A stretch of DNA of 64,000 nucleotides from Oligoflexus sp. Lineage in GTDB: Bacteria; Bdellovibrionota_B; Oligoflexia; Oligoflexales; Oligoflexaceae. The stretch spans positions 29,440-93,439 of the forward strand of contig NZ_DASTAT010000134.1 of assembly GCF_035712445.1 (NCBI RefSeq), written 5' to 3'. The position numbers were made by a program, and so were the translations under genes. Shown one piece after another: positions 8,542-18,082 of this stretch; the stretch's first letter is position 1; each line of letters starts with the position of its first letter. A model generated the notes under the pieces. That model had not been told where the DNA came from, did no database searches, and saw only the letters and a list, made by a program, of their open reading frames with translations.

Positions 8542-9714
8542 ATGAGTCTGAATGAAGTCACGCTCAATCTGCCGAATTATCCCATGGAAGAGCTGTCGAA
8601 GATTCGTCAGCGTCTGATCAGCCAGAACAAAAAGGTTTTCGACTTTGGAACGGGTGATCCCAAGATCCCCACCTGGGCTCCGATCCGCGAGGCGGTGGCG
8701 CAGAGCGTGACTCCTATCAGTCAGTATCCTGCCACCCGGGGTGGACCGGATCTGATTGAATCCATCTGGGGCTATTGCAATCGGAACTTTGGCATTAAAA
8801 GCGGCCAGGGTTTCGATATCATGGCGACCAACGGCAGCAAGGAGGCGATTTTCCATATCGCGCTGTGCCTTGTGGGCCGCGCGGGTGGCAAGAAAATCAT
8901 CGCCTATCCGGATCCCGGCTATCCCGTTTATCGCAGCTCCGCGCTCTACGCGGGCGGCATTCCCTATCCCATGCATCTGAAAGCCGAGAATGATTTTCAG
9001 ATGGAACCATGGACTCTGCCCGAAGAGGTGCAGAAGAATATCGCGGCGCTGTGGATCAACTATCCGCATAACCCCACAGGTGCGATCCTGAAGAAGGGTC
9101 ATCTGGAAAAGATTATCGAATGGTGTGAAAAGCGCGATGTCGTTCTCTTGGCCGATGACTGCTACATCGACATTTACAATCCGGCCTGGGATAAGGAGGG
9201 AAAAAAACCTCTGACCCCGATCACCTATACCTCGAAAAATGTCTACTCCTTCATGAGCCTTTCCAAACGCTCGGGCATGACCGGCTATCGCAGTGGTTTT
9301 CTGATCGGCGATTCGCGTTATATGGGATTGGTGGGTACGGCCAGGGCCAACATGGGCGTTGGAACGCCGACGATGCTGCAGAAGGCGGCTGCTATTGCAT
9401 GGGCTGATGACAGGCACGTGGCCGAGCGTCGGCAGATCTTTGCCAAACGCATCGAGCTGGCTATTCCCTATCTGCAAAAACTCGGCATGATCGAACACAA
9501 ACCGGAAGCCACCTTCTATCTTTGGTGCAAGGTGCCCAAGGGCATGGATGATGTTGCGTTCTGTCTGCGTCTTGCGGAAGAGGGCGTGATCACCAGCCCT
9601 TCGCAGTGGCTCAGCGAGGGCATGAAGGGTTCCATGCGCTTTGCCCTCGTTCCCGAAGACCCGGATACGGTCGAGGCGATGGAGATCGTCACGCGTTTGG
9701 TCAAAAACTTATAA
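8542..9714 (+). CDS. PLP-dependent class I/II aminotransferase
   Basis: 390 residues with the fold-type I pattern: the YPHNPTG motif binding the cofactor, the Asp in LLADDCYIDIY, the Schiff-base Lys242 in SLSKRSGMTGYR, and the C-terminal carboxylate-binding Arg in MRFAL. The overall sequence resembles N-succinyl-diaminopimelate or LL-diaminopimelate aminotransferases. The 21-base spacing after kynA, with an AAGGAGA ribosome site, suggests an alternative role as a kynurenine or aromatic aminotransferase, which would convert kynurenine to kynurenate. The sequence does not decide between these. Confidence 0.85.
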   Translation: MSLNEVTLNLPNYPMEELSKIRQRLISQNKKVFDFGTGDPKIPTWAPIREAVAQSVTPISQYPATRGGPDLIESIWGYCNRNFGIKSGQGFDIMATNGSKEAIFHIALCLVGRAGGKKIIAYPDPGYPVYRSSALYAGGIPYPMHLKAENDFQMEPWTLPEEVQKNIAALWINYPHNPTGAILKKGHLEKIIEWCEKRDVVLLADDCYIDIYNPAWDKEGKKPLTPITYTSKNVYSFMSLSKRSGMTGYRSGFLIGDSRYMGLVGTARANMGVGTPTMLQKAAAIAWADDRHVAERRQIFAKRIELAIPYLQKLGMIEHKPEATFYLWCKVPKGMDDVAFCLRLAEEGVITSPSQWLSEGMKGSMRFALVPEDPDTVEAMEIVTRLVKNL

Positions 9715-9732
9715 ACAGCATTTTCCCCTGTG

Positions 9733-9754
9733 CTGGCCGCATCCTCGTGGCCGG
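9733..9754. terminator. Weak hairpin after the aminotransferase gene
   Basis: CTGGCC (9733-9738) pairs with GGCCGG (9749-9754), with one G-U, around a 10-base loop, 18 bases after the stop. There is no T-run. It may mark the end of the kynA transcript. Confidence 0.25.
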
Positions 9755-9853
9755 CCCTGACTCCGCCCGGTATACCCAGCCTTATTTCCTGCGCCTGATC
9801 TCCGATAGCGATAGAGCAATAGTTTCATTGCAAGGCGTGATCCGAGAGGCTCT

Positions 9854-12800
9854 ATGTCCCTTGGCGGCAAATTTGGTTTGGAACTCCTCGACGTTCTGGA
9901 ACTTCCAGGACGACCCTATCGCCTTGCGCGCGCGGTCCGGTCGAGCGATGGGCATGCCTTCCTGGTGAAAATCATTCCCGCCCGTCACGAAAGTGTGGCG
10001 CGTCTTCGAAGTGAATTCGCGCTTTTGCGTTCGCTATCGCTGCCCCTTTTTCCTGAGGCGCAGGTTTGGGAGCAGGATAACGAGGAATGCTGGGCGATTT
10101 ATACCGGCCCGATTGTAACGCCTCTGCCTCGCGTTCTGGAACGGTCGGAAAGCACGGTCAGCGCTCGTTTGGATCTTGTCGTGAACCTGACGGAAGCTCT
10201 GGTCGAGCTGCACAAGCGCGGCTTCATCCTTTTGAATCTGAACCCATGGTCCTGCCTTGTGCGGGATGATGATCATAGCTTCATGTTCCTGGATGCGAGT
10301 CACATGCGCAGTCGATCACGCCGGGAATCCTCGCCGCCGCTAATCTTTGAACCGGATCCCGGCCACTGGCCCTACATGGCTCCTGAACAAACCGGGGTGA
10401 GCAATCAACCCGTGGATCAGCGCAGCGATCTTTATTCCCTGGGGATGACCCTTTATCAGCTCTTTGGCGGGGAATTGACCACGTCCCAGAAAAATCGCGA
10501 TGAATGCAGCCACTGGCACATGACCATGATCCCGGATCAGCTGACCGATCGAATCATGAATTTTTCACCGTATATTTCCGCGATCGTTGCGAAGCTCTGC
10601 AAGAAGCCGCCGCTGGAACGCTATCAAACATCCTGGGGCGTGCTGCAGGATTTGCGTGAAGCCCTGTCGTCATCCCAGGCGAATCTTCCCGATCAGATGC
10701 TGTCGATCGGCACTCGGGATGTTCCCGACGAGCTGCGTTTCCCTGATAAAATCTATGGGCGTGACGTTGAAATCGCCGAACTCGACGCCGTCTATCAGCG
10801 TTTCATCTCGGGTGAATCCGTCTCGCTTTTGGTGGAAGGCCGATCCGGCATCGGCAAAACGCGGCTGCTCGGACACATTCATGAGCTGAGCAAGGCCAGC
10901 GGCTGTCTTCTGGCTCGTGGATCCTCGGTGCCGGATACCACAACGAGGCCCTTTGCTCCCATCATGGAAGCGGTCGATGAGCTTGTGCATCACCTTCTGC
11001 AAAAACCCCAGCGCGAGATGCTGGCCTGGCGGAAGAAAATCTTTGATAGCGTCGGTGAAAACGTCGCGCTCATGATCCATCTCTGTCCTGATCTTTCGCT
11101 GGTGCTCGGCAATGCCGAGGATATTCCCTCGCTGCCGCCGAAAGAGGAGAAAATCCGTTTCGAGATGACGCTCAGGAATTTCATTCGCACCTTCTGCCAG
11201 CGCGAGCATCCGCTGATTCTTGTCTTCGAACAGGTGCAGTGGCTCGACAGTGGGACGCTGGATATGCTCGATGCGATCCTGCGTGGGGATAAGATCGAGC
11301 ATCTTTTCCTGATTCTGACCTATGCGACGGATACCAAGAACATTCGCTGCAAGGTCGAGAGTGTCACCGAGCTTCTGCAGTGCGCCTTCGTGCATCATGC
11401 CGTCATGCATCTGCACCCGCTTTCGACCAATAACATCTCCAGGCTTCTGGCGGAACTCTTCATGATGGACCAGGACCGGGTGGAAGACCTGGCCGGGATC
11501 ATCTTTCAAAAGACCGGCGGCGTGCCTCTTTTCGTTCGCAACATGATCCAGGGCCTGACCGAGCACGGCGCGATTTCCTTTGATTATCGGCGTTTCTGCT
11601 ACTTTTGGAACCTCTCCATTGCCCAGCAGTGGAAGATCAATGACAGCATGGTCAATCACGTGCTGCTTCAGCTGCAGAAACTGCAGACCGGGGATGTCGA
11701 TCTTTTGGGAGTGGCCGCCTGCATTGGCCGTGAATTCCGCGTCAATGATCTTCAGGCGGTGTCGGGGCTTGATATCGAAACCGTTCGCGCATCCCTCAGA
11801 CGGGCCTGTGAGCGGGGCCTTACTTTCGTTGTGAATGATGACAGCTGGGACAAGGGCGAAGAGCAGTCCGATCGCTTTGTCATCGAAGGCCTTCTGCGTT
11901 TTGCCCATGAAGCGATTCGGGAAGTGGCCTCGGATGTTTTAACACCCGAAGCGAAAAGGTCCGTGCATCGTGCCATCGCCGAGCAGTACATGCTGCATGT
12001 GGCCGAAAGCGGGCAGCAGGATCGCCTCTTTTCCATCGTCGATCACTTCAATCAGAGCATCAACCGTGATCAGACCTGTGAAGACATCCGTCTTGCCGAG
12101 ATGAACCTGGGTGCCGCACGCAAGGCCCGGGTTTCCGCGTCCTTTGCTCAGGCGCTGACATATCTTCATATGGCGGTCTTTTACCTGGGGGATAAGCCTT
12201 GGACGAAGTACTATCGCCAGTGTCTCGCCATCCACGAGGAAATGGCTATTGGCGCCTTCCTGAATAAGGACAAGGAGCTTTTGCATCAGGTGGTTGAAGA
12301 GGCGTTGAGGAACACCCGGGATCCGGTGGACACCATCGTCTTCCACGAAATGAAGATCGCCGAGATCATGAGCCGGGATCTGGAAGAAGCCCTTGATTAT
12401 GCAGTGCCTGTCCTGAACATCTTCGGTTTTCATTTCCCCAAACGCCCTGGCACGATCTGGGTTCTTCTGCAACTTTTGCGAACTCTTGTTCGGATGAAAA
12501 CCACCAATTACCTGCGCCGCCTTGAAAATGTCGGGCACTCGCACGATCTGCTCAGTGCGGCGGCGATCCGCATAGCGACCCGGGTGGGCTCGGCGGCCTA
12601 CCTTGTCCGTCCCAATCTTATGCCTGTTCTGGTGACCAAAGGTTTTGAACTGGGCCTTAAATACGGTCATGTCCCCTCGATGCCCTTCGCCTATGCCGGA
12701 CTTTCAACGATACTGCTGGCTGTATTCGGTCAGTATCGCGAAGCCTTCCGTCTGGCCCGATATTCCGAGGCGCTGGTTCGTCAGTTCGAGGATAAGCAGC

Positions 12801-15073
12801 AGCAATGCCGTGTCGATCACATGCTCAATGCTTTTATCTATCCATGGTCCGAGTCCATGCGGCATTGCCTCATTGGACTCTTGAAGGCCTTTCGCAACGG
12901 CGTGGAATATGGTGAATATGAATTCGCCATTCATGCGATCAACCTTTACTGCCACTATAGTTTCTATGCCGGCAGCTCTCTTCAGAAACTGGAAGAGGAA
13001 TTCGTTGAATATCGCCGCATCGTCGGTGATCTGCATCATAACTATCTGAATGCGCATACGGATATGGCCCGTCAGACCATTATGAATCTCTGCCTCGATT
13101 CGGGTGATACGACGGTGATGACAGGCCCTCTCTTCGACCACCGCAAACAGGTCGAGCTCATGACCAAGGCGCCTGATTTCACCTTCTATTATGCGACGAA
13201 CAGCGCCGTACTCTGCACGCTTTACCACGATGTGCAGGAAGGTTTCCGCTTCGTGGACATGGCTCATCGGCATCGGCAGTCGGCCATGGGTTCCTATGGG
13301 GTCTCGGTTTATCGCTTCTATCAAGGCATACTTTTGGCTCGCGCGGCATCCACAGGTTTAAGAAATCGCGCCCTGAGTATTCTGAAACTGAAAAATTCCG
13401 CTCGCATGTTCAAGCGCTGGATGAAGTATGTGCCGCAGAACCAGGCGCATCGCTATCACCTTTTGAATGCGGAGCTTCAGCGCCTCCAGGGACGTCCGCT
13501 CCTGGCGCTCGAAGCCTATGCCCATGCCATACGCGGAGCCGAGGAATCCGGTGTTCAGCAGGATCTGGGGCTGGCGTGCGAGCAGCTGGCCGGCCTCTTT
13601 CATAGTCTCGGTCTACAAAGCCTGGCCCACGATTATCTTCGCAAGGCTTTTGATGCCTATCAAAGATGGGGTGCCAGCAAACTCGTCGTGCGGCTCAAGG
13701 AGCACTATCGCAGCTGGCAGATGGCGGAATTACCGTCCCACGGTCTGAAGGTCGCCGAGCATTCCTACGATATCCAGTATCTGCAGCGTGTGCTCTCCGA
13801 GATGACGCGCGAAACCACCGATGCACGACTGATCGCCAAAATCCTGGCCAGCTCGGTTCACCTGGCGGGTGCTGACTGCGGTCACTTCATCCTGAAAAGT
13901 TTTGATGACAAGAACTACCGCGTGCGGCAGTCTTTTAACGACGGCGTGATTACCCAGACCGATAAAGGCTTCATGGCTCTTGATACCATCTGCAAGAGCC
14001 TTGTGAACTATGTGATCCGCACCCGCCGCTCGGTGGTGGTTGCCGATGCCCAGGTGCCTCAGAAGGCAATCCCAGGTTTGGAGCGTGATCCTTATGTGAT
14101 GGAAAAAATGATTCGATCCCTGGCCTGCATTCCCATCGAGATCGGCAGCGGATCCGAGCGCGAACTCATCGCCGTCATCTATCTGGAAAACAGCGTTTCC
14201 TCGCATGTCTTCACCCAGGAGCGTTTGCGGCTGCTTGAACTCGTCGGCCAGGCCACAGCAGGTCGCCTGGAGCTCTCCGAAAAAGCCCATACGCTGGAAG
14301 AATCCCTGAAAGAAGCTCAGCTCGTGCAGCAGGCTCTCTTCCCGACGATCAAACGCCTTGGTTCCTTTGCGGTCGCGGATCACTTCAAAGCCGCCGATCA
14401 TACCGGCGGCGACTGGTACGGGTATTATGAAGAGGAGCGTCGGCAACGCGCCTACTTCTTCATCGGGGATGTAACCGGGCATGGCGTGTCATCGGCTTTG
14501 ATCACAGGAACGGCAGCCGGTTCCGTGTATGGATCCATCGCCACGCTGCAGGCTGTTCAACGGGATATGAGTCTTACAGAAACCACCGAGATCCTGGCCA
14601 ACTGCGTGAACAGGGCGGTCTATGACACAGCCGCCAAGGTCGATAAATTCATGACCATGGTCTTTGTCTCCTTCGACTCGCGCACGGGTGAAGTCGCCTT
14701 CATCAACGCCGGTCATCCGAATGGCTTCATTATCTCGGATTATAAGGTCAAACCGCTGCTCGGCAAAGGCAGCCCGCTCGGCTTTCATCGCGACCCTATT
14801 TTCAAGGTGCAAAGGCTTCAGCTGCAGCCAGGGGATATTCTTTTCTTCTATACGGATGGATTGATTGAGAATGAAGGTCCGGAAGGGGAAAAACTGCATC
14901 CGCGTGATCTGGCGCGCGTGCTCGAATTTTCCCGCGAACCGGATCTGATCAAAAAGCAGCTTCTGAAACAAACGGACAGCATCTGGCAGAATCAGAAAGC
15001 TGCGGATGACTATGCCTTCGTCATCATTCGCTGGGACGGCTACCGCCAGGGCAAGTCAGTCAAAGCCAGCTGA
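9854..15073 (+). CDS. Giant signalling protein: pseudokinase, AAA ATPase, helical repeats, GAF, PP2C/SpoIIE phosphatase
   Basis: 1739 residues; ATG at 9854 with GAGAGG upstream. Residues 1-280 are a protein-kinase fold: the ATP Lys (LVKII), the APE motif (MAPEQ) and the DxxSLG helix remain, but the catalytic loop reads LLNLNPWSC, replacing the HRD Asp with Asn and the metal-binding Asn with Ser, and DFG reads DAS. Walker A GRSGIGKT is at about 329-336, with a poor Walker B (Asp lost in LVFEQVQW). About 600-1300 is helical and repeat-like. A GAF domain (about 1307-1480) precedes a PP2C/SpoIIE domain with GGDW, GDVTGHG and a terminal DDYAF. Inference: regulated phosphatase output with a non-catalytic kinase sensor. 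No anti-sigma partner lies beside it. Confidence 0.85.
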   Translation: MSLGGKFGLELLDVLELPGRPYRLARAVRSSDGHAFLVKIIPARHESVARLRSEFALLRSLSLPLFPEAQVWEQDNEECWAIYTGPIVTPLPRVLERSESTVSARLDLVVNLTEALVELHKRGFILLNLNPWSCLVRDDDHSFMFLDASHMRSRSRRESSPPLIFEPDPGHWPYMAPEQTGVSNQPVDQRSDLYSLGMTLYQLFGGELTTSQKNRDECSHWHMTMIPDQLTDRIMNFSPYISAIVAKLCKKPPLERYQTSWGVLQDLREALSSSQANLPDQMLSIGTRDVPDELRFPDKIYGRDVEIAELDAVYQRFISGESVSLLVEGRSGIGKTRLLGHIHELSKASGCLLARGSSVPDTTTRPFAPIMEAVDELVHHLLQKPQREMLAWRKKIFDSVGENVALMIHLCPDLSLVLGNAEDIPSLPPKEEKIRFEMTLRNFIRTFCQREHPLILVFEQVQWLDSGTLDMLDAILRGDKIEHLFLILTYATDTKNIRCKVESVTELLQCAFVHHAVMHLHPLSTNNISRLLAELFMMDQDRVEDLAGIIFQKTGGVPLFVRNMIQGLTEHGAISFDYRRFCYFWNLSIAQQWKINDSMVNHVLLQLQKLQTGDVDLLGVAACIGREFRVNDLQAVSGLDIETVRASLRRACERGLTFVVNDDSWDKGEEQSDRFVIEGLLRFAHEAIREVASDVLTPEAKRSVHRAIAEQYMLHVAESGQQDRLFSIVDHFNQSINRDQTCEDIRLAEMNLGAARKARVSASFAQALTYLHMAVFYLGDKPWTKYYRQCLAIHEEMAIGAFLNKDKELLHQVVEEALRNTRDPVDTIVFHEMKIAEIMSRDLEEALDYAVPVLNIFGFHFPKRPGTIWVLLQLLRTLVRMKTTNYLRRLENVGHSHDLLSAAAIRIATRVGSAAYLVRPNLMPVLVTKGFELGLKYGHVPSMPFAYAGLSTILLAVFGQYREAFRLARYSEALVRQFEDKQQQCRVDHMLNAFIYPWSESMRHCLIGLLKAFRNGVEYGEYEFAIHAINLYCHYSFYAGSSLQKLEEEFVEYRRIVGDLHHNYLNAHTDMARQTIMNLCLDSGDTTVMTGPLFDHRKQVELMTKAPDFTFYYATNSAVLCTLYHDVQEGFRFVDMAHRHRQSAMGSYGVSVYRFYQGILLARAASTGLRNRALSILKLKNSARMFKRWMKYVPQNQAHRYHLLNAELQRLQGRPLLALEAYAHAIRGAEESGVQQDLGLACEQLAGLFHSLGLQSLAHDYLRKAFDAYQRWGASKLVVRLKEHYRSWQMAELPSHGLKVAEHSYDIQYLQRVLSEMTRETTDARLIAKILASSVHLAGADCGHFILKSFDDKNYRVRQSFNDGVITQTDKGFMALDTICKSLVNYVIRTRRSVVVADAQVPQKAIPGLERDPYVMEKMIRSLACIPIEIGSGSERELIAVIYLENSVSSHVFTQERLRLLELVGQATAGRLELSEKAHTLEESLKEAQLVQQALFPTIKRLGSFAVADHFKAADHTGGDWYGYYEEERRQRAYFFIGDVTGHGVSSALITGTAAGSVYGSIATLQAVQRDMSLTETTEILANCVNRAVYDTAAKVDKFMTMVFVSFDSRTGEVAFINAGHPNGFIISDYKVKPLLGKGSPLGFHRDPIFKVQRLQLQPGDILFFYTDGLIENEGPEGEKLHPRDLARVLEFSREPDLIKKQLLKQTDSIWQNQKAADDYAFVIIRWDGYRQGKSVKAS

Positions 15074-15074
15074 T

Positions 15075-15974
15075 TCAATCCGCCCCGCCTTCCACTTTAA
15101 AATTTCGCATCAGATGAGACGCCACCGGGTTTTGGATCTTGCGTTCGCCCGCGACCATCCATAGGTCTTCATAAATACCATCGAGTTCGCCGATAATGAA
15201 AAGTTCCTTGCTTTGCAGCATATCCTCAGCCGCAGGGCGGGCCAAGGGTACCAGCCCCCTTCCATGCGTACCAAGAAGTTTCTGCAGACTGGTGTCCTGA
15301 ACTTCAGCCACGGTATCGACGCGAATGTTTTGCATTTTCAGGAAATGATCGACGTCGACCCTTAGGCGGTTGGTGCCGATCGGCATGATAAAAGGTTGAT
15401 TCGCCAGCGATCCAGGGAAGCCTTTTTTCAGCGGCAGAAAATTTTTCGCCCCGCAGATGACGACCGGCATGCGGGCCACGCGTCGTGAGAAGAGGCCCTG
15501 GCCTTCCATGACAGGGGGCGCTTCATTGGCCAAAAGAAGGTCGATGCGATGCGCTTTCAATTCACGCAGCAGAAGATCCCCGCGCCCTTCCTGAATGGAA
15601 ACGATGCAGTTCTGGACGGACTGCGCTTCCTGGATCAGCAAAAGCGCCAGATGCTTCGGCACGCTATCGAGCACACCGAACTGCACTTCAATGCGATCCT
15701 CACGCAGGCGATCGTTCAGGGCATCGAGCATCTCGTCGCCGAGCTTGAAGATCTCCTGCGCATAATCAAGGGCGATACGTCCGGCTTCGGTCAGGTAAAG
15801 GCGCTTTTTGCGTCTTTCAAAAAGAGTCTGGCCCAGGTGGTCTTCAAATTGTTTCAACTGCGTTGAGAGCGTCGGTTGACCGAGCCGCAGTTTTTTCGCT
15901 GCCTTGGCTATGCCACCCTCCGTGGCTATGGTTTTGAAGTAATACAGATGATGGTAATTGATCCAATTGTCCAT
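15075..15974 (-). CDS. nhaR: LysR-family regulator, NhaR type
   Basis: 299 residues. The N-terminal winged helix (about 4-65) begins [13 protein letters not shown] and contains [13 protein letters not shown]; this opening is characteristic of NhaR, the activator of the Na+/H+ antiporter gene in enterobacteria. The rest is a LysR effector-binding domain. ATG at 15974 has AAGGTGG upstream and is needed to complete the helix-turn-helix, so the gene begins 131 bases inside the 3' end of ftsH in another frame. No antiporter gene is in the window, so the regulated target is not evident. It converges on the giant phosphatase gene with a one-base gap. Confidence 0.85.
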   Translation of the reverse strand: MDNWINYHHLYYFKTIATEGGIAKAAKKLRLGQPTLSTQLKQFEDHLGQTLFERRKKRLYLTEAGRIALDYAQEIFKLGDEMLDALNDRLREDRIEVQFGVLDSVPKHLALLLIQEAQSVQNCIVSIQEGRGDLLLRELKAHRIDLLLANEAPPVMEGQGLFSRRVARMPVVICGAKNFLPLKKGFPGSLANQPFIMPIGTNRLRVDVDHFLKMQNIRVDTVAEVQDTSLQKLLGTHGRGLVPLARPAAEDMLQSKELFIIGELDGIYEDLWMVAGERKIQNPVASHLMRNFKVEGGAD

Positions 15975-17799
15975 GGTCCACCTTCACAGTCTCTTGCAGC
16001 CTATGGAAAAAGACTTCCAGCTCTTCCTCTTTCAGCGTTTCCTTGGCCAAAAGAAGCTGGGCGCTTTCTTCGAGCACCGCCCGGCCCTTGGTCAGAAGGT
16101 CCAGCGCGCGTCCGAAGCAGCGATCAAGAATTTTCCGGACCGCAAGATCGATCTTCTCCGAAGTTTCTTCACCATACCGTTTTGCGGCATAGCTTGCACC
16201 GAGAAAGTTCGGCTGATCCTGCTCAAAGGTGGCATGACCGAGCGATTCCTCCATACCGTAACGTGTGACCATGCTCCAGGCGATGTCGGTCGCTTTGGTC
16301 AGATCATCCGCGGCGCCGGTGGAAAGGTGATGGAAGACCAGTTTTTCCGCGGCGCGGCCAGCCAGCAGAACCGAGATTCGATTTTCCAGCTCCTCGCGCG
16401 TCATCAGAAAGCGATCTTCGGTCGGTCTTTGAATCGTGTACCCCAAAGCGCCGATGCCCCGAGGGATCACCGAAACCTTATGCACCTTTTCCGTTGTGGA
16501 AAGAGCCGCAGCCGTCAGCGCATGACCCATTTCATGATAGGCCACGATACGACGCTCGGTCTCATTCAGAATGCGATTCTTCTTTTCCAAACCAGCCACG
16601 ATTCGTTCCACAGCTTCGGTGAAATCGCCAAGGTCAACCTGTTCGGCTTTGCGCCGGGTGGCAATCAGGGCCGCTTCGTTACAAAGGTTCGCTAGATCCG
16701 CACCTGTGAAACCTGGGGTCAGGGCCGCGACCTTTTCCACATCGAAGGCAGGACTGAGCGCTTTGATTTTGCGCAGATGGACATTTAAAATATCGATCCG
16801 ACCTTTTTTATCAGGTCGATCAACCAGGACCTGCCGATCGAAACGCCCTGCGCGCAGAAGAGCGGGGTCCAGGATTTCCGGACGGTTGGTGGCAGCCAGA
16901 AGAATCAAACCCGATGTGGAATCGAAACCATCCAGCTCGACAAGGAGCTGGTTCAGGGTCTGCTCTTTTTCATCGTGCCCACCGCCCAAAGCTCCCGCTG
17001 CACGGGATTTTCCCAGCGCATCCAGCTCGTCGATGAAAACGATCGCCGGGGCCTTGGTACGCGCCTGCTGAAAGAGATCCCGCACACGCGCCGCGCCCAC
17101 ACCGACGAACATTTCCACAAATTCCGATCCGCTGATCGAAAAGAAGGGAACCCCGGCTTCGCCTGCGACGGCTTTCGCCAGAAGCGTTTTACCGGTCCCG
17201 GGAGGGCCGACGAGCAGAATGCCCTTGGGCATGCGGCCGCCGAGCTTGGAATAATCCGCTGGGTTCTTCAGATAGGCGACGATTTCCTGGAGCTCATGCT
17301 CGGCCTCATCTATGCCGGCCACATCCTGGAAGGTGACCTTGGTATCACTCTCCACATAGACCTTGGCCTTGCTTTTGCCGATGGACATGAATTCACCACC
17401 CAGCCCGCCGCGTCCGCCCAGTTTTTTCATCATGAAAAACCAAATGGCAAAAAACGCCACAGCTGGAACGATCCAGGCAAGGAGGTCATAAAAGAAATTA
17501 TTTGAAATATAGCCGTAAACTTTGGTTCCTGTGCCTTCAAAGTCCTTGCTCAGCACCGGATCAATACGCGTTGTCACAAACTGCTGGGGACCTTTGCCGT
17601 CAGGTTCTTTCAGCTTGCCTTGAATCTGCGTGGGCGTAACGGTGACCTCGGACACTTTATTGGACTTCACCAGCTCCAGGTACTCGCTATAGGGAATCGT
17701 GCGAATCTGAGTGGCTTGAAACCATTGATCGCGAATGAGTGTGGCTGCCAGGATGGCTAGTAAAATGTAGCCGATATGGAAGCGCGTTTTTTTTGGCAT
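15844..17799 (-). CDS. ftsH: ATP-dependent zinc metalloprotease FtsH
   Basis: 651 residues. Two membrane segments (about 8-25 and 108-127) flank a periplasmic domain. The AAA module has Walker A GPPGTGKT (about 200), Walker [12 protein letters not shown] and the second region of homology ending [10 protein letters not shown]. The zinc protease site HEMGH is at about 423. FtsH degrades unassembled membrane proteins and selected regulators. ATG at 17799 with AGGAG ten bases upstream. The family-like sequence ends near residue 610; the last 40 or so residues are read from the out-of-frame start of the LysR gene and look unlike any FtsH tail. It may be a second FtsH paralogue. Confidence 0.92.
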   Translation of the reverse strand: MPKKTRFHIGYILLAILAATLIRDQWFQATQIRTIPYSEYLELVKSNKVSEVTVTPTQIQGKLKEPDGKGPQQFVTTRIDPVLSKDFEGTGTKVYGYISNNFFYDLLAWIVPAVAFFAIWFFMMKKLGGRGGLGGEFMSIGKSKAKVYVESDTKVTFQDVAGIDEAEHELQEIVAYLKNPADYSKLGGRMPKGILLVGPPGTGKTLLAKAVAGEAGVPFFSISGSEFVEMFVGVGAARVRDLFQQARTKAPAIVFIDELDALGKSRAAGALGGGHDEKEQTLNQLLVELDGFDSTSGLILLAATNRPEILDPALLRAGRFDRQVLVDRPDKKGRIDILNVHLRKIKALSPAFDVEKVAALTPGFTGADLANLCNEAALIATRRKAEQVDLGDFTEAVERIVAGLEKKNRILNETERRIVAYHEMGHALTAAALSTTEKVHKVSVIPRGIGALGYTIQRPTEDRFLMTREELENRISVLLAGRAAEKLVFHHLSTGAADDLTKATDIAWSMVTRYGMEESLGHATFEQDQPNFLGASYAAKRYGEETSEKIDLAVRKILDRCFGRALDLLTKGRAVLEESAQLLLAKETLKEEELEVFFHRLQETVKVDHGQLDQLPSSVLLQNHSHGGWHSQGSEKTAARSTDALNAVETI

Positions 17800-18082
17800 C
17801 TAAGGTGTCTCCTGGATGGCAGCCTTGAATGACTGCTTTGACTCGAATATCCGCTTCAGTTTAAGGCAGGCAAGCTGAAAAAGGCCTGAGAGCTTAAGTA
17901 TTATTTTTTTCGGGACCGGATGACTGGGGAAAATTTCGAGGGGGGAGAGCAGTAAAAAGAGCGGAGCAAAAAGGCAGATACTGTGAAGTGGTCATTCCTC
18001 AGTCCCGACCCTCATCATGCGGCGGCTGAGTTCTTTTTTAAAATAGATATTTTGGGACTATTACATTGTTTTAAACGAAGTT
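17800..18082. other. Intergenic region between the large kinase gene and ftsH
   Basis: 283 bases with no convincing gene on either strand. It must hold the ftsH promoter and the end of the 1200-residue kinase gene; AT-rich blocks (for example around 17905 and 18035-18075) are present, but I cannot assign -35 and -10 elements with confidence. Confidence 0.4.

Noticed and set aside
10670-11908. 412-codon frame antisense to the giant pseudokinase-ATPase gene
   Set aside because: Nested opposite the AAA domain and without any family features; a compositional shadow.
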